Position numbers and translations under genes: made by a program. The notes under the pieces are model-generated. The model was not told the origin of the DNA and did no database searches. It saw nothing but the letters and a program-made list of their open reading frames with translations. This document shows positions 13,582-20,725 of a stretch of DNA of 41,591 nt, piece by piece (the first letter of the stretch is position 1; each line of letters begins with the position of its first letter). The stretch covers positions 1 to 41,591 of the forward strand of contig JBBDIP010000013.1 of the NCBI GenBank assembly GCA_040880305.1. The letters run 5' to 3'. The DNA comes from JBBDIP01 sp040880305 (GTDB lineage: Bacteria; Bacillota; Sulfobacillia; Fermentithermobacillales; Fermentithermobacillaceae).

Positions 13582-14034
13582 ATGGAAGTGATCCTCAGAC
13601 AGGATGTTCCCAGCCTAGGCAGGAAGGGCAGCGCTGTCCACGTGAAAGACGGCTATGCCCGCAACTTCCTTTTTCCCAGAGGGCTCGCCGTGCCGGCGAC
13701 CAAGGGCACACTGCGCGAGCAGGAGTCCCTTCAGGAGGCTAAAAAGGATAAGCTTGACAGGGCGCTTGTCGAGGCTCAAAACGCCGCTGCGGTCATTGAG
13801 GGCAAGACCGTGGTTTTCCAAGCGAAGGCCGGACAAGGCAGGATTTTTGGGTCAATCACGCCGGACGACATAGCCGGCAAGATCCAGAAACTGTACAAGG
13901 TTACTGTGGACAAAAGAAAGGTATTGCTCGACGAGAACTTGAAAGAGCTCGGGACCCACGAGGTCACCGTTCAAATGCACTCAAAGGTTAAAGCCAAGAT
14001 AAACGTCGAGATTAGAGCGGAGGGGGGTAAATAG
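13582..14034 (+). CDS. rplI: 50S ribosomal protein L9
   Basis: 150 residues, full length. N-terminal domain MEVILRQDVPSLGRKGSAVHVKDGYARNFLFPRGLAVPAT with the invariant glycine-rich contact to 23S rRNA, a long connecting helix (about residues 43-75), and the C-terminal domain with GRIFGSITPDDIAGKI. It reaches from the L1 stalk base towards the neighbouring ribosome. ATG start with GGGAGGC upstream. The stop is directly adjacent to the GTG of lonC, so the two are likely translated together. Confidence 0.98.
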   Translation: MEVILRQDVPSLGRKGSAVHVKDGYARNFLFPRGLAVPATKGTLREQESLQEAKKDKLDRALVEAQNAAAVIEGKTVVFQAKAGQGRIFGSITPDDIAGKIQKLYKVTVDKRKVLLDENLKELGTHEVTVQMHSKVKAKINVEIRAEGGK

Positions 14035-15951
14035 GTGGACCAAAAGGGGCAGCGTTCGCCCGTCATTGATACAGAGGAACTACTGAGACGAAAAGTCGGG
14101 GCCATGTTTGGGTACCTGGCTAATATATACGGCGCGGATAAATTGGTCCTGAAGGCGGGCAAACTCGACGCCTTGTCAGGCATGAAGTCCAAGGACCTCA
14201 CCCAACAGGTGGTAGCGCTGCAAAAAGTGGTCTACGAAGACCCCACCATAAGGCAGTCGCCTGCTTTCGACGAGATCCCTGACATCCTTGACGACTGCCA
14301 GGAGGAGATCGCCGACCGGCTCGCCCGGCAGTCTATCGAGCAGGATATCGAGGAGCGGGTATCCAGGCGCATGCAGGAGAAGCACGAGGAATACGTGCAA
14401 GACCTCCGGCGTGAAGTCCTATCCGAGGATTCCGGTCCTGAGACTGAAGAGACCCAGAAGAAACTCAAGAACCTCATATCGCTTGAGCGCAGGTCGATCT
14501 CGCGCTCGGCTCTGAGCTACCTGCGGCCCAGAAAGCTAAAGGACATCGTGGGGCAAGACAGGGCCATCCAATCACTCATCGCCAAACTGGCCAGCCCTTA
14601 TCCCCAGCACGTCATACTTTACGGCGCTCCCGGGGTCGGCAAGACGTCGGCGGCCAGGTTGGTCCTTGAAGAGGCGCGCAAACTGCCGTTCTCGCCCTTC
14701 GCCAAGGAGGCCCCATTTGTCGAGACCGACGGCGCCACCCTGCGATGGGATCCACGGGAGATCACCAACCCTTTGCTGGGTTCGGTGCATGACCCAATCT
14801 ACCAGGGCGCTAGGCGCGAGCTGGCAGAGGGCGGGATCCCGGAACCGAAACTGGGGCTGGTTACTGCCGCTACCGGCGGGGTGCTTTTCATCGACGAGAT
14901 CGGCGAAATGGACCCCCTGCTCCAGAACAAGCTGCTGAAAGTCCTGGAGGACAAAAGGGTCGCCTTCGATTCCTCCTACTACGACCCGTCTGACCCCAGG
15001 GTTCCCGAATACGTGAGAAGGCTCTTCGAGCAGGGCGCTCCGGCGGACTTCATCATGGTCGGCGCGACTACCCGCGACCCGGACGAGATCAGCCCGGCGC
15101 TGCGTTCCCGCTGCGCTGAAGTCTTCTTCGACGCGCTTACGCCTGCGCATATCATCCAGATCGTCAAAGGCGCAGCCAGGCGTCTTCGGTGCAAGCTCAC
15201 CGATGAAGCCAGCCAGCTCGTCGCCGACTACACGATTGAAGGGCGCAAGGCGGTGGGCCTCCTCGCCGACGCCTACGCAATCTCGCTGAACAAGGCCGGC
15301 ACGCTGCCGGAGAAGGGTTTCCTCCCGGTGGGCGCCGAGGACGTGAAAGACGCCATCGGATCGGCCAGGATGCTGCCCAACGTCACCAGCAGGGCAACAG
15401 ACGTGCCGGAAGTGGGCAAGACGTTTGGGCTTGGGGTGAACGGCTATCTTGGATCCGTGCTCGAGATCGAGGCGGTGGCCTTTGACGCGCGCGAGCCGGG
15501 CAAGGGCGCGATCAGGATGAACGACACCGCGGGGTCCATGGTGAAAGACTCGCTGTTCAACGCATCGGTGTCGCTCCGCAGGATATGCAACATCGACCTG
15601 GGTTTGAAGGACGTGCACGTGAACATCGTGGGAGGCGCCAACGTCGACGGCCCGTCCGCAGGTCTGGCCATAACGCTGGCCACCTTCTCGGCAATGACCG
15701 GGACTCCTGCACGACAGGACGTCGCCATCACCGGCGAGGTGTCCCTGAACGGGCAGGTCAAGGCTATTGGCGGAGTCTACGAGAAGATTTACGGTGCCAA
15801 GCAGGCAGGGATGAAGACCATCCTCATACCGCTCGAGAACGCCAAAGGCGTGCAGCAGGTTCGAGGGATCGAGGTTGTGTTCGTGAGCGACATAAGACAA
15901 GCGCTTGACCTGGTGTGTCCCACCTGGAAAGAGAAGATTGCCTGCGCCTAA
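14035..15951 (+). CDS. lonC: LonC-type ATP-dependent Lon-family protease (spore-former type)
   Basis: 638 residues. Belongs to the Lon subfamily restricted to endospore formers, found in Clostridia between rplI and dnaB. It lacks the large LON substrate-binding N-domain; instead there is a helical N-terminal region of about 160 residues. The AAA+ module has Walker A GAPGVGKTSA (about residue 198), Walker B GVLFIDEIGEM (about 282) and an ARF-like RSRC. The protease domain has the catalytic Ser (DGPSAGLA, residue 541) and Lys (GGVYEK, residue 584), a spacing of 43 as in other Lon enzymes. GTG start immediately after rplI with GGAGGGG upstream. Likely substrates are unknown; a sporulation role is inferred from distribution. 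Confidence 0.93.
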   Translation: MDQKGQRSPVIDTEELLRRKVGAMFGYLANIYGADKLVLKAGKLDALSGMKSKDLTQQVVALQKVVYEDPTIRQSPAFDEIPDILDDCQEEIADRLARQSIEQDIEERVSRRMQEKHEEYVQDLRREVLSEDSGPETEETQKKLKNLISLERRSISRSALSYLRPRKLKDIVGQDRAIQSLIAKLASPYPQHVILYGAPGVGKTSAARLVLEEARKLPFSPFAKEAPFVETDGATLRWDPREITNPLLGSVHDPIYQGARRELAEGGIPEPKLGLVTAATGGVLFIDEIGEMDPLLQNKLLKVLEDKRVAFDSSYYDPSDPRVPEYVRRLFEQGAPADFIMVGATTRDPDEISPALRSRCAEVFFDALTPAHIIQIVKGAARRLRCKLTDEASQLVADYTIEGRKAVGLLADAYAISLNKAGTLPEKGFLPVGAEDVKDAIGSARMLPNVTSRATDVPEVGKTFGLGVNGYLGSVLEIEAVAFDAREPGKGAIRMNDTAGSMVKDSLFNASVSLRRICNIDLGLKDVHVNIVGGANVDGPSAGLAITLATFSAMTGTPARQDVAITGEVSLNGQVKAIGGVYEKIYGAKQAGMKTILIPLENAKGVQQVRGIEVVFVSDIRQALDLVCPTWKEKIACA

Positions 15952-15966
15952 AACGGGGGTATTCGG

Positions 15967-17292
15967 ATGATCGATAGGTCAGAACGTGTGCCTCCGCAGA
16001 ACATAGAAGCCGAGGAGTCTGTCCTCGGCTCGATGCTCATTGAAGCCGCTGCGGTGATGACGGCGACCGAGATCCTTTCTGTCGAGGACTTTTACAAGGA
16101 GAACCACCGGATCATATTCCGCCGCATGCTCGAGATGTCCGAATCCCAGGAAGCAGTCGATATGGTCACATTGTCGGACAAACTTCGCGCAACCGGTGAA
16201 CTTGAGAGGATCGGCGGCATATCGGAGCTTGCCAGACTGGCCAACTTCGTTCCGACTGCGGCTAACGTCGATTACTACGCCAAGATCGTGGCCGAGAAGG
16301 CCGTTATCAGGCGGCTCATCGGTGCAGCGACTGAGATAGCGGCCTCGGCCTACCGGGGCTCTGACGATCTCGACGACCTCCTTGATAAGGCGGAGCAGGA
16401 GATATTCCAGGTCGCCCAGCGAAGGACGCGGCAAGGCTACGTCGCTTTGAAAGACGTCCTTGTCGAAACGCTGGAGCGCCTCGAGCACGTAGCTTCCCAC
16501 GGCGGCGAGACCCTGGGTCTGCCCAGCGGCCTTGGGGACCTCGACCGCATCACCACGGGTTTCCAGCCCTCCGATCTAATCATCCTGGCCGCGAGGCCTT
16601 CCGGCGGAAAGACCTCTCTTGCTCTGAACATCGCCCGCAACGCATGCTTTCGGGCAGACGTGCCCGTGATGGTCTTCAGCCTCGAGATGTCCAAAGAACA
16701 GGTGGCGCAGCGTCTTCTTTGCTCCGAAGCCGCGATCCCCAGCCAGAAACTCCGGAACGGTTTTCTTGACGAGGACGAGTGGCGGAGGCTGTCCAGCGCC
16801 CTTGGCCGCCTGGGAGAAGCCAGGATATTCATCGATGATACCCCCGGGGTCTCGGTAATGGAACTCCGGACCAAGTGCAGGCGCCTCAAAGCCGAGTTCG
16901 GCCTGGGCATGGTCATCGTGGACTACCTCCAGCTTATGCGCTCGTCTCACAGAGCAGAGAACAGGCAGCAGGAGATCTCCGAGATCTCCAGGTCCCTAAA
17001 GGGCCTGGCCAGGGAACTGAACGTCCCAATTGTCGCGCTCTCTCAGCTGTCCCGCGCCGTCGAGCAAAGGCAGAAGCAGATCCCCCAACTCTCGGACCTC
17101 CGGGAATCCGGCGCCCTTGAACAGGACGCCGACGTGGTCATGTTCCTGTACGCTGACCCCGAGATGGACCAGCAGAACACCATCGAACTCATCGTCGCTA
17201 AGCAGAGGAACGGCCCCACCGGCTCGCTGAGACTCTTCTTCTCCAGGGACATATGCAGGTTTGAAGACCTGGACGTTGTCCATACTCAGTAG
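15967..17292 (+). CDS. dnaB: Replicative DNA helicase DnaB
   Basis: 441 residues (called DnaC in Bacillus). N-terminal domain begins VPPQNIEAEESVLGSMLIE, then a linker helix and the RecA-like C-terminal motor: Walker A ARPSGGKTSLALNIA (about residue 209), EMSKEQVAQRLL, the Walker B strand MVIVDYLQLM, and LSQLSRAVEQR with the arginine finger region. Hexameric 5'-3' helicase at the fork. ATG start 16 bases after lonC with a GGGGG site. The order rplI-(lonC)-dnaB is conserved near the origin. Confidence 0.98.
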   Translation: MIDRSERVPPQNIEAEESVLGSMLIEAAAVMTATEILSVEDFYKENHRIIFRRMLEMSESQEAVDMVTLSDKLRATGELERIGGISELARLANFVPTAANVDYYAKIVAEKAVIRRLIGAATEIAASAYRGSDDLDDLLDKAEQEIFQVAQRRTRQGYVALKDVLVETLERLEHVASHGGETLGLPSGLGDLDRITTGFQPSDLIILAARPSGGKTSLALNIARNACFRADVPVMVFSLEMSKEQVAQRLLCSEAAIPSQKLRNGFLDEDEWRRLSSALGRLGEARIFIDDTPGVSVMELRTKCRRLKAEFGLGMVIVDYLQLMRSSHRAENRQQEISEISRSLKGLARELNVPIVALSQLSRAVEQRQKQIPQLSDLRESGALEQDADVVMFLYADPEMDQQNTIELIVAKQRNGPTGSLRLFFSRDICRFEDLDVVHTQ

Positions 17293-17374
17293 CGAGGCTG
17301 TCTTAGCTCAGGGAAGCTATCTTAGGTTAGCTACGCCAGACTAATTTAACGAGGCAGGCAGGAGGGGTTCCGCC

Positions 17375-18751
17375 GTGGCCTTCTGGGACGTCATCATCGC
17401 CGGGGCCGGCCCGGCCGGGATTTTCGCTGCTCTGGAGATTGTCCGGGGAGACCCGGGCCTCTCAGTCCTTATCCTCGACAAGGGACACGACCTGGAGCGC
17501 CGCCAGTGTCCCCGCGAAGGGGTCATGGGCGGATGCATCAACTGTTCGCCCTGCTCTGTGACCTCGGGGTGGGGAGGAGCCGGCGCCTTCAGCGACGGCA
17601 AACTCACGCTGACGCCGCGTTTCGGTGGATTCCTCGACGAGTTCTTGACCCAAGGCGAGCTCGTGTCGCTCATCGACTACGTGGACGGCATCTGGCGCGA
17701 GTTCGGCGCCACGGAAAGGCTATTCGGCACAGACGAGAAGGCGATCCAGGATCTGGTCACCCGCGCGGCAAGGGTCGGTCTCGAACTGATACCTGCCCGC
17801 ATTCGCCACCTGGGTACCGAACGCTGCCCGGCAATACTCCGCGCCATGTACGATTACCTGAAGCCCCGCGCCACTATCCGTACCCTGTGCAGGGTTGAAA
17901 GGTTCCTATCCAAGGACGGTCGGATTGACGGAGTGGTACTTGCCGACGGCACCGAAGAGCACTGCAAGCACCTCATCGCCGCGCCCGGACGTGAGGGGTC
18001 GGGATGGTTCTCGGATCAGGCCAGAGCCTTGGGCCTCGTGACTGAGAACAATCCGGTGGACATCGGCGTCCGCGTCGAGGTCCCCGCCGTTATCATGGAC
18101 GAGATCACCGAAAAGGTCTGGGAACCCAAGATCCACTACTATTCCAAGTCCTTCGACGACCTTGTCAGGACGTTCTGCGTCTGCCCCCACGGGGAAGTGG
18201 TCGCCGAGAACTCGGGCGGCGTGGTAACCGTAAACGGCCACTCCTGGAGCGACAAGCGGACGCAGAACACCAACTTCGCCATACTGGTGTCCAAGTTGTT
18301 CACTGAGCCGTTCAAAGAGCCCATCGCCTACGGCAAGTACATTGCCAGCCTCGCCAACATGCTTGGCGGAGGAGTGCTGGTCCAAAGGCTGGGCGACCTG
18401 TGGGAGGGGCGCCGGTCCACCGCGAAGCGGCTCCAAAAGAGCATGGTGGAGCCTACCCTCAAGGGTGCGACGCCGGGGGACCTCACGCTGGTGCTGCCCT
18501 ACAGACACATCCGCAATATTCTCGAAATGCTGGAAGCCCTAGACAAGCTGATACCGGGCATCTGGTCCAAGAGCACGCTGCTCTACGGCGTGGAAGTCAA
18601 ATTCTACTCCTCGCGCGTCAAAGTGGCTCCAAGCATGGAGACTGCCATACAGGGCTTGTTCGCGGTGGGCGATGGTGCGGGCATCACCCGGAGTCTAGCC
18701 CAGGCGTCGGCTTCGGGAGTCCAGGCAGCGAGGAGCGTGTTGGCGCGGTAG
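17375..18751 (+). CDS. FAD-dependent dehydrogenase-like protein (COG2509)
   Basis: 458 residues. Dinucleotide-binding motif GAGPAGIFAALE at residues 10-21, an acidic strand end LILDKG, then CINCSPCSVTSGWGGAGAFSDGKL, a cysteine-containing sequence characteristic of this family, and the C-terminal FAD contact GLFAVGDGAGITRSLAQASASG. The family is common in anaerobes; reaction and substrate are not known. GTG start with AGGAGGGG 8 bases upstream, after an 82-base gap behind dnaB in which I see only short imperfect repeats. It appears monocistronic, followed by 313 bases without a gene. Confidence 0.88.
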   Translation: MAFWDVIIAGAGPAGIFAALEIVRGDPGLSVLILDKGHDLERRQCPREGVMGGCINCSPCSVTSGWGGAGAFSDGKLTLTPRFGGFLDEFLTQGELVSLIDYVDGIWREFGATERLFGTDEKAIQDLVTRAARVGLELIPARIRHLGTERCPAILRAMYDYLKPRATIRTLCRVERFLSKDGRIDGVVLADGTEEHCKHLIAAPGREGSGWFSDQARALGLVTENNPVDIGVRVEVPAVIMDEITEKVWEPKIHYYSKSFDDLVRTFCVCPHGEVVAENSGGVVTVNGHSWSDKRTQNTNFAILVSKLFTEPFKEPIAYGKYIASLANMLGGGVLVQRLGDLWEGRRSTAKRLQKSMVEPTLKGATPGDLTLVLPYRHIRNILEMLEALDKLIPGIWSKSTLLYGVEVKFYSSRVKVAPSMETAIQGLFAVGDGAGITRSLAQASASGVQAARSVLAR

Positions 18752-19064
18752 ACCGGGGGAAGGTGACCTAGGCGTACTCTTGGGCACTCGCCTCGTTATG
18801 TCAACCGATCTGAGCGGTTCTCGGCCGTCGAGGCGCACAGGGGTAGACATAACGCCGATAATCTGCTCAGACATTTTGGATATGCTATAGTGTTAGTTTG
18901 GAGAGCCGGATGCACTTGATGCAGCATGTACCTATGACACTCATCGCAGACTACATGCACCATTGAACGCAGCAGCGAATGCAGCCCCGGCTTTTCCATT
19001 TTCAATCCGCCGGTCGATAGGTTACAATCGAGTACGCACGGAAGAGTGGCAGGCCCGTCAAAGC
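18752..19064. other. Gene-free stretch with nested inverted repeats
   Basis: Between the FAD gene and the first tRNA. Two mutually exclusive pairings are visible: CGCCTCG (18789-18795) with CGAGGCG (18829-18835), and CGTTATGTC (18794-18802) with GACATAACG (18846-18854), both perfect. The rest is AT-richer than its surroundings, with a TATAGT at 18886-18891 lacking a good -35. Open frames here on either strand continue into the tRNA genes and look spurious. It could hold a small RNA or decayed sequence; nothing more can be supported. Confidence 0.4.
18999..19028 (+). promoter_or_regulatory. Candidate promoter of the tRNA cluster
   Basis: TTTTCA (18999-19004), 18-base spacer, TACAAT (19023-19028), ending 36 bases before the first tRNA. 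The -10 is good and the -35 is weak. Confidence 0.4.
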
Positions 19065-19154
19065 GGAGGGGTGGCAGAGCGGTTGAATGCGGCAGTCTTG
19101 AAAACTGTTGAGGGCGAAAGTCCTCCGTGGGTTCGAATCCCACCCCCTCCGCCA
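19065..19154 (+). tRNA. tRNA-Ser(UGA)
   Basis: Acceptor stem GGAGGGG/CCCCTCC, G discriminator, encoded CCA, long variable arm typical of serine tRNA, T-loop GGTTCGAATCC. The anticodon loop CTTGAAA puts anticodon TGA at 19099-19101. Reads UCA and related serine codons. Confidence 0.96.
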
Positions 19155-19230
19155 CTTTAAACTGGTGTGTAGACGTGCTATTATAGTGAATGCGCGCCGC
19201 GAGGCGTCGCAATCGATGATTTGGAGTCGC

Positions 19231-19323
19231 GGAGAGGTCGCCTAGTCGGCCGAGGGCGACGGTTTGCTAAACCGTTAAGGGGGGAAACCTCCTTCGAGGG
19301 TTCGAATCCCTCCCTCTCCGCCA
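19231..19323 (+). tRNA. tRNA-Ser(GCU)
   Basis: Acceptor GGAGAGG/CCTCTCC, G discriminator, encoded CCA, long variable arm. Anticodon stem ACGGT/ACCGT around loop TTGCTAA gives anticodon GCT at 19266-19268, reading AGC/AGU. A possible own promoter, TTTAAA at 19156-19161 with TATTAT at 19179-19184 (17-base spacer), lies between the preceding tRNA and this one but is weak. Confidence 0.96.
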
Positions 19324-19342
19324 TCTTGACAACGTAATACGT

Positions 19343-19419
19343 GCGCCCGTGGCCTAAATGGATAGGGCAACAGACTACGGATCTGTGGGTTGTGGGTTCG
19401 AGTCCCGCCGGGCGCACCA
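19343..19419 (+). tRNA. tRNA-Arg(ACG), substrate of TadA
   Basis: Acceptor GCGCCCG/CGGGCGC, discriminator A, encoded CCA. Anticodon stem ACAGA/TCTGT around loop CTACGGA gives ACG at 19377-19379. In bacteria A34 of this tRNA is converted to inosine by TadA, whose gene starts 119 bases downstream of this tRNA. Confidence 0.96.
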
Positions 19420-19436
19420 AACGCACATTTCGACGT

Positions 19437-19515
19437 GCGCCCGTAGCTCAGGCGGATAGAGCGGAGGATTCCTAATCCTCGTCTGCCGGAGGTTCGAGTC
19501 CTCCCGGGCGCACCA
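19437..19515 (+). tRNA. tRNA-Arg(CCU)
   Basis: Acceptor GCGCCCG/CGGGCGC, discriminator A, encoded CCA. Anticodon stem GAGGA/TCCTC around loop TTCCTAA gives CCT at 19471-19473, reading AGG, a codon this GC-rich genome uses frequently (many agg codons in the neighbouring genes). Ends 22 bases before tadA. Confidence 0.96.
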
Positions 19516-19537
19516 TTCTATCTGTAGGACGTGTCCG

Positions 19538-20032
19538 ATGGAGTTGCAGGGCGAACACAACTGGGGCATGGGGCTGGCGCTAGATGAGGCCAGGAAGGCG
19601 CTCTCACTGGGCGAGGTGCCCGTGGGATGCGTCATTGTGAAGGGCGGAGAGGTTATCGGAAGAGGCCACAACCTCAAAGAAACTCTCCAGGACCCGACGG
19701 CCCATGCGGAGATGATGGCTATCCGCCAGGCAGCCGAGCACGAGGGCAGCTGGCGGGTCCTCGAAGCCACCATGTACGTGACCCTTGAACCGTGTCCCAT
19801 GTGCGCCGGCGCCATCGTGATGTCCAGGATTCCCAACCTCGTGCTAGGGACGAGGGATCCGAGGGCCGGAGCGTGCGGGTCTTTGATGGACTTGGTTCAG
19901 GACCAAAGATTGAACCACCGCGTGAACCTCACGTTCGGTGTCAGAGAGCAAGAGTGTGCTTCCCTCCTGGATGTATTCTTTGTGGAGCTCCGTAAGGAGC
20001 TAAGGGAAGCAAGGGGAGACGGCCGGGTCTAA
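19538..20032 (+). CDS. tadA: TadA, tRNA-specific adenosine-34 deaminase
   Basis: 164 residues, normal length. Zinc-dependent deaminase making inosine at the wobble position of tRNA-Arg(ACG). Motifs: HAEMMAI (about residue 55, zinc His and proton-shuttling Glu) and PCPMCAGA (about residues 85-92, two zinc Cys). N-terminus has the helix MGLALDEARKALSLGEVPVGCVIV. ATG start with a weak TAGGACG site. It is embedded in a tRNA cluster containing its own substrate; in Bacillus it is likewise followed by the SRP RNA gene and dnaX. Confidence 0.97.
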   Translation: MELQGEHNWGMGLALDEARKALSLGEVPVGCVIVKGGEVIGRGHNLKETLQDPTAHAEMMAIRQAAEHEGSWRVLEATMYVTLEPCPMCAGAIVMSRIPNLVLGTRDPRAGACGSLMDLVQDQRLNHRVNLTFGVREQECASLLDVFFVELRKELREARGDGRV

Positions 20033-20043
20033 AGGCCGGGTCC

Positions 20044-20133
20044 GGAGGGGTGTCGGAGCGGTTGAACGAGCTCGCCTCGAAAGCGAGTAGGCGTTAACGC
20101 GCCTCGTGGGTTCGAATCCCACCCCCTCCGCCA
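20044..20133 (+). tRNA. tRNA-Ser(CGA)
   Basis: Acceptor GGAGGGG/CCCCTCC, G discriminator, encoded CCA, long variable arm. Anticodon stem CTCGC/GCGAG around loop CTCGAAA gives CGA at 20078-20080. Starts 11 bases after tadA. Confidence 0.96.
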
Positions 20134-20176
20134 CAACTTGCGAGAGATTCATGAAGTTTGGTTGACCAAGGCAAGC

Positions 20177-20266
20177 GGAGGGGTGTCCGAGCGGCTTAAG
20201 GAGCACGCCTGGAGAGCGTGTATACGGGAAACTGTATCGTGGGTTCAAATCCCACCCCCTCCGCCA
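20177..20266 (+). tRNA. tRNA-Ser(GGA)
   Basis: Acceptor GGAGGGG/CCCCTCC, G discriminator, encoded CCA, long variable arm, T-loop GGTTCAAATCC. Anticodon stem CACGC/GCGTG around loop CTGGAGA gives GGA at 20211-20213. Completes the set of four serine isoacceptors in this cluster. Confidence 0.96.
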
Positions 20267-20293
20267 AAAGTTTATCGAGTTTGGCCGTGCTAA

Positions 20294-20555
20294 ACGGGGA
20301 GGTAGCGGTGCCCTGTAACCCGCAATCCGCTATAGCGGGGTTGAAGCCTATCTGCGGCCGTTCCTTTTTGGGGTCAGGCCAGCGTGAGCAGCGTTGAAGG
20401 TTGGGTCCTGCGCAATGGGATCTCGTGAAATCCGTCAGGTCCGGAAGGAAGCAGCGGTAAGCGAATCTTCTCATGTGCCGCAGGGTCTCCTGGCCGGAGC
20501 CAGCTGCGCTGACACCGCCCGGGGAGGACGGTCAAGGAAGGTGCACGGCCAATTA
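20294..20555 (+). ncRNA. ffs: Large (Alu-containing) signal recognition particle RNA
   Basis: The scRNA of Firmicutes type. The 5' Alu domain is visible from the U-GU-AA turn (CCCTGTAACCC at 20311-20321) and the hairpin CCCGCAATCCGCTATAGCGGGG. The apical S domain holds the Ffh-binding loop and GGAA tetraloop (GTCAGGTCC, GGAAGG, AAGCAGC, about 20434-20454). Long helix-5 strands on both sides pair (for example GGCCGTTCC near 20355-20363 with GGAA and CACGGCC near 20536-20550). It guides Ffh to nascent membrane and secreted proteins. Ends are estimated, uncertain by 10-20 bases each. Location between tadA and dnaX matches Bacillus. Confidence 0.9.
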
Positions 20556-20690
20556 CTGCGAAGCAATAGCAGGAGACTCGGCGAAGCCAAAATAGCGGCG
20601 TCGCCAGCGTCCCTCCTGCTTCTTGTGACTGCCAGCAGGCCAAAGTGGTCGCGTGGCTGAAGGCGATGCGCTACCATTCGTCGAATCTCA

Positions 20691-20725
20691 CAATTGGGTT
20701 CTGCCAAACAGGAGGTAGCCAATTG
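20691..20725 (+). promoter_or_regulatory. Hairpin enclosing the dnaX ribosome-binding site
   Basis: CAATTGG (20691-20697) and CCAATTG (20719-20725) are perfect inverted repeats. The loop carries AGGAGGT (20710-20716) and the 3' arm ends on the TTG start codon itself, so folding could limit dnaX translation. Confidence 0.45.

Noticed and set aside
13634..13649. parS-like sequence in rplI
   Set aside because: Only 12 of 16 positions match, and the bases encode the conserved AVHVKDGYARN segment of L9, which explains the similarity.
18796..19212. Minus-strand open frame of 138 residues and similar ones at 19181-19426, 19375-19836, 20000-20248 and 20196-20474
   Set aside because: They run across tRNA genes in antisense and contain the familiar spurious GVGFEPT-type peptides read from the back of tRNA sequence; no real family or ribosome site.
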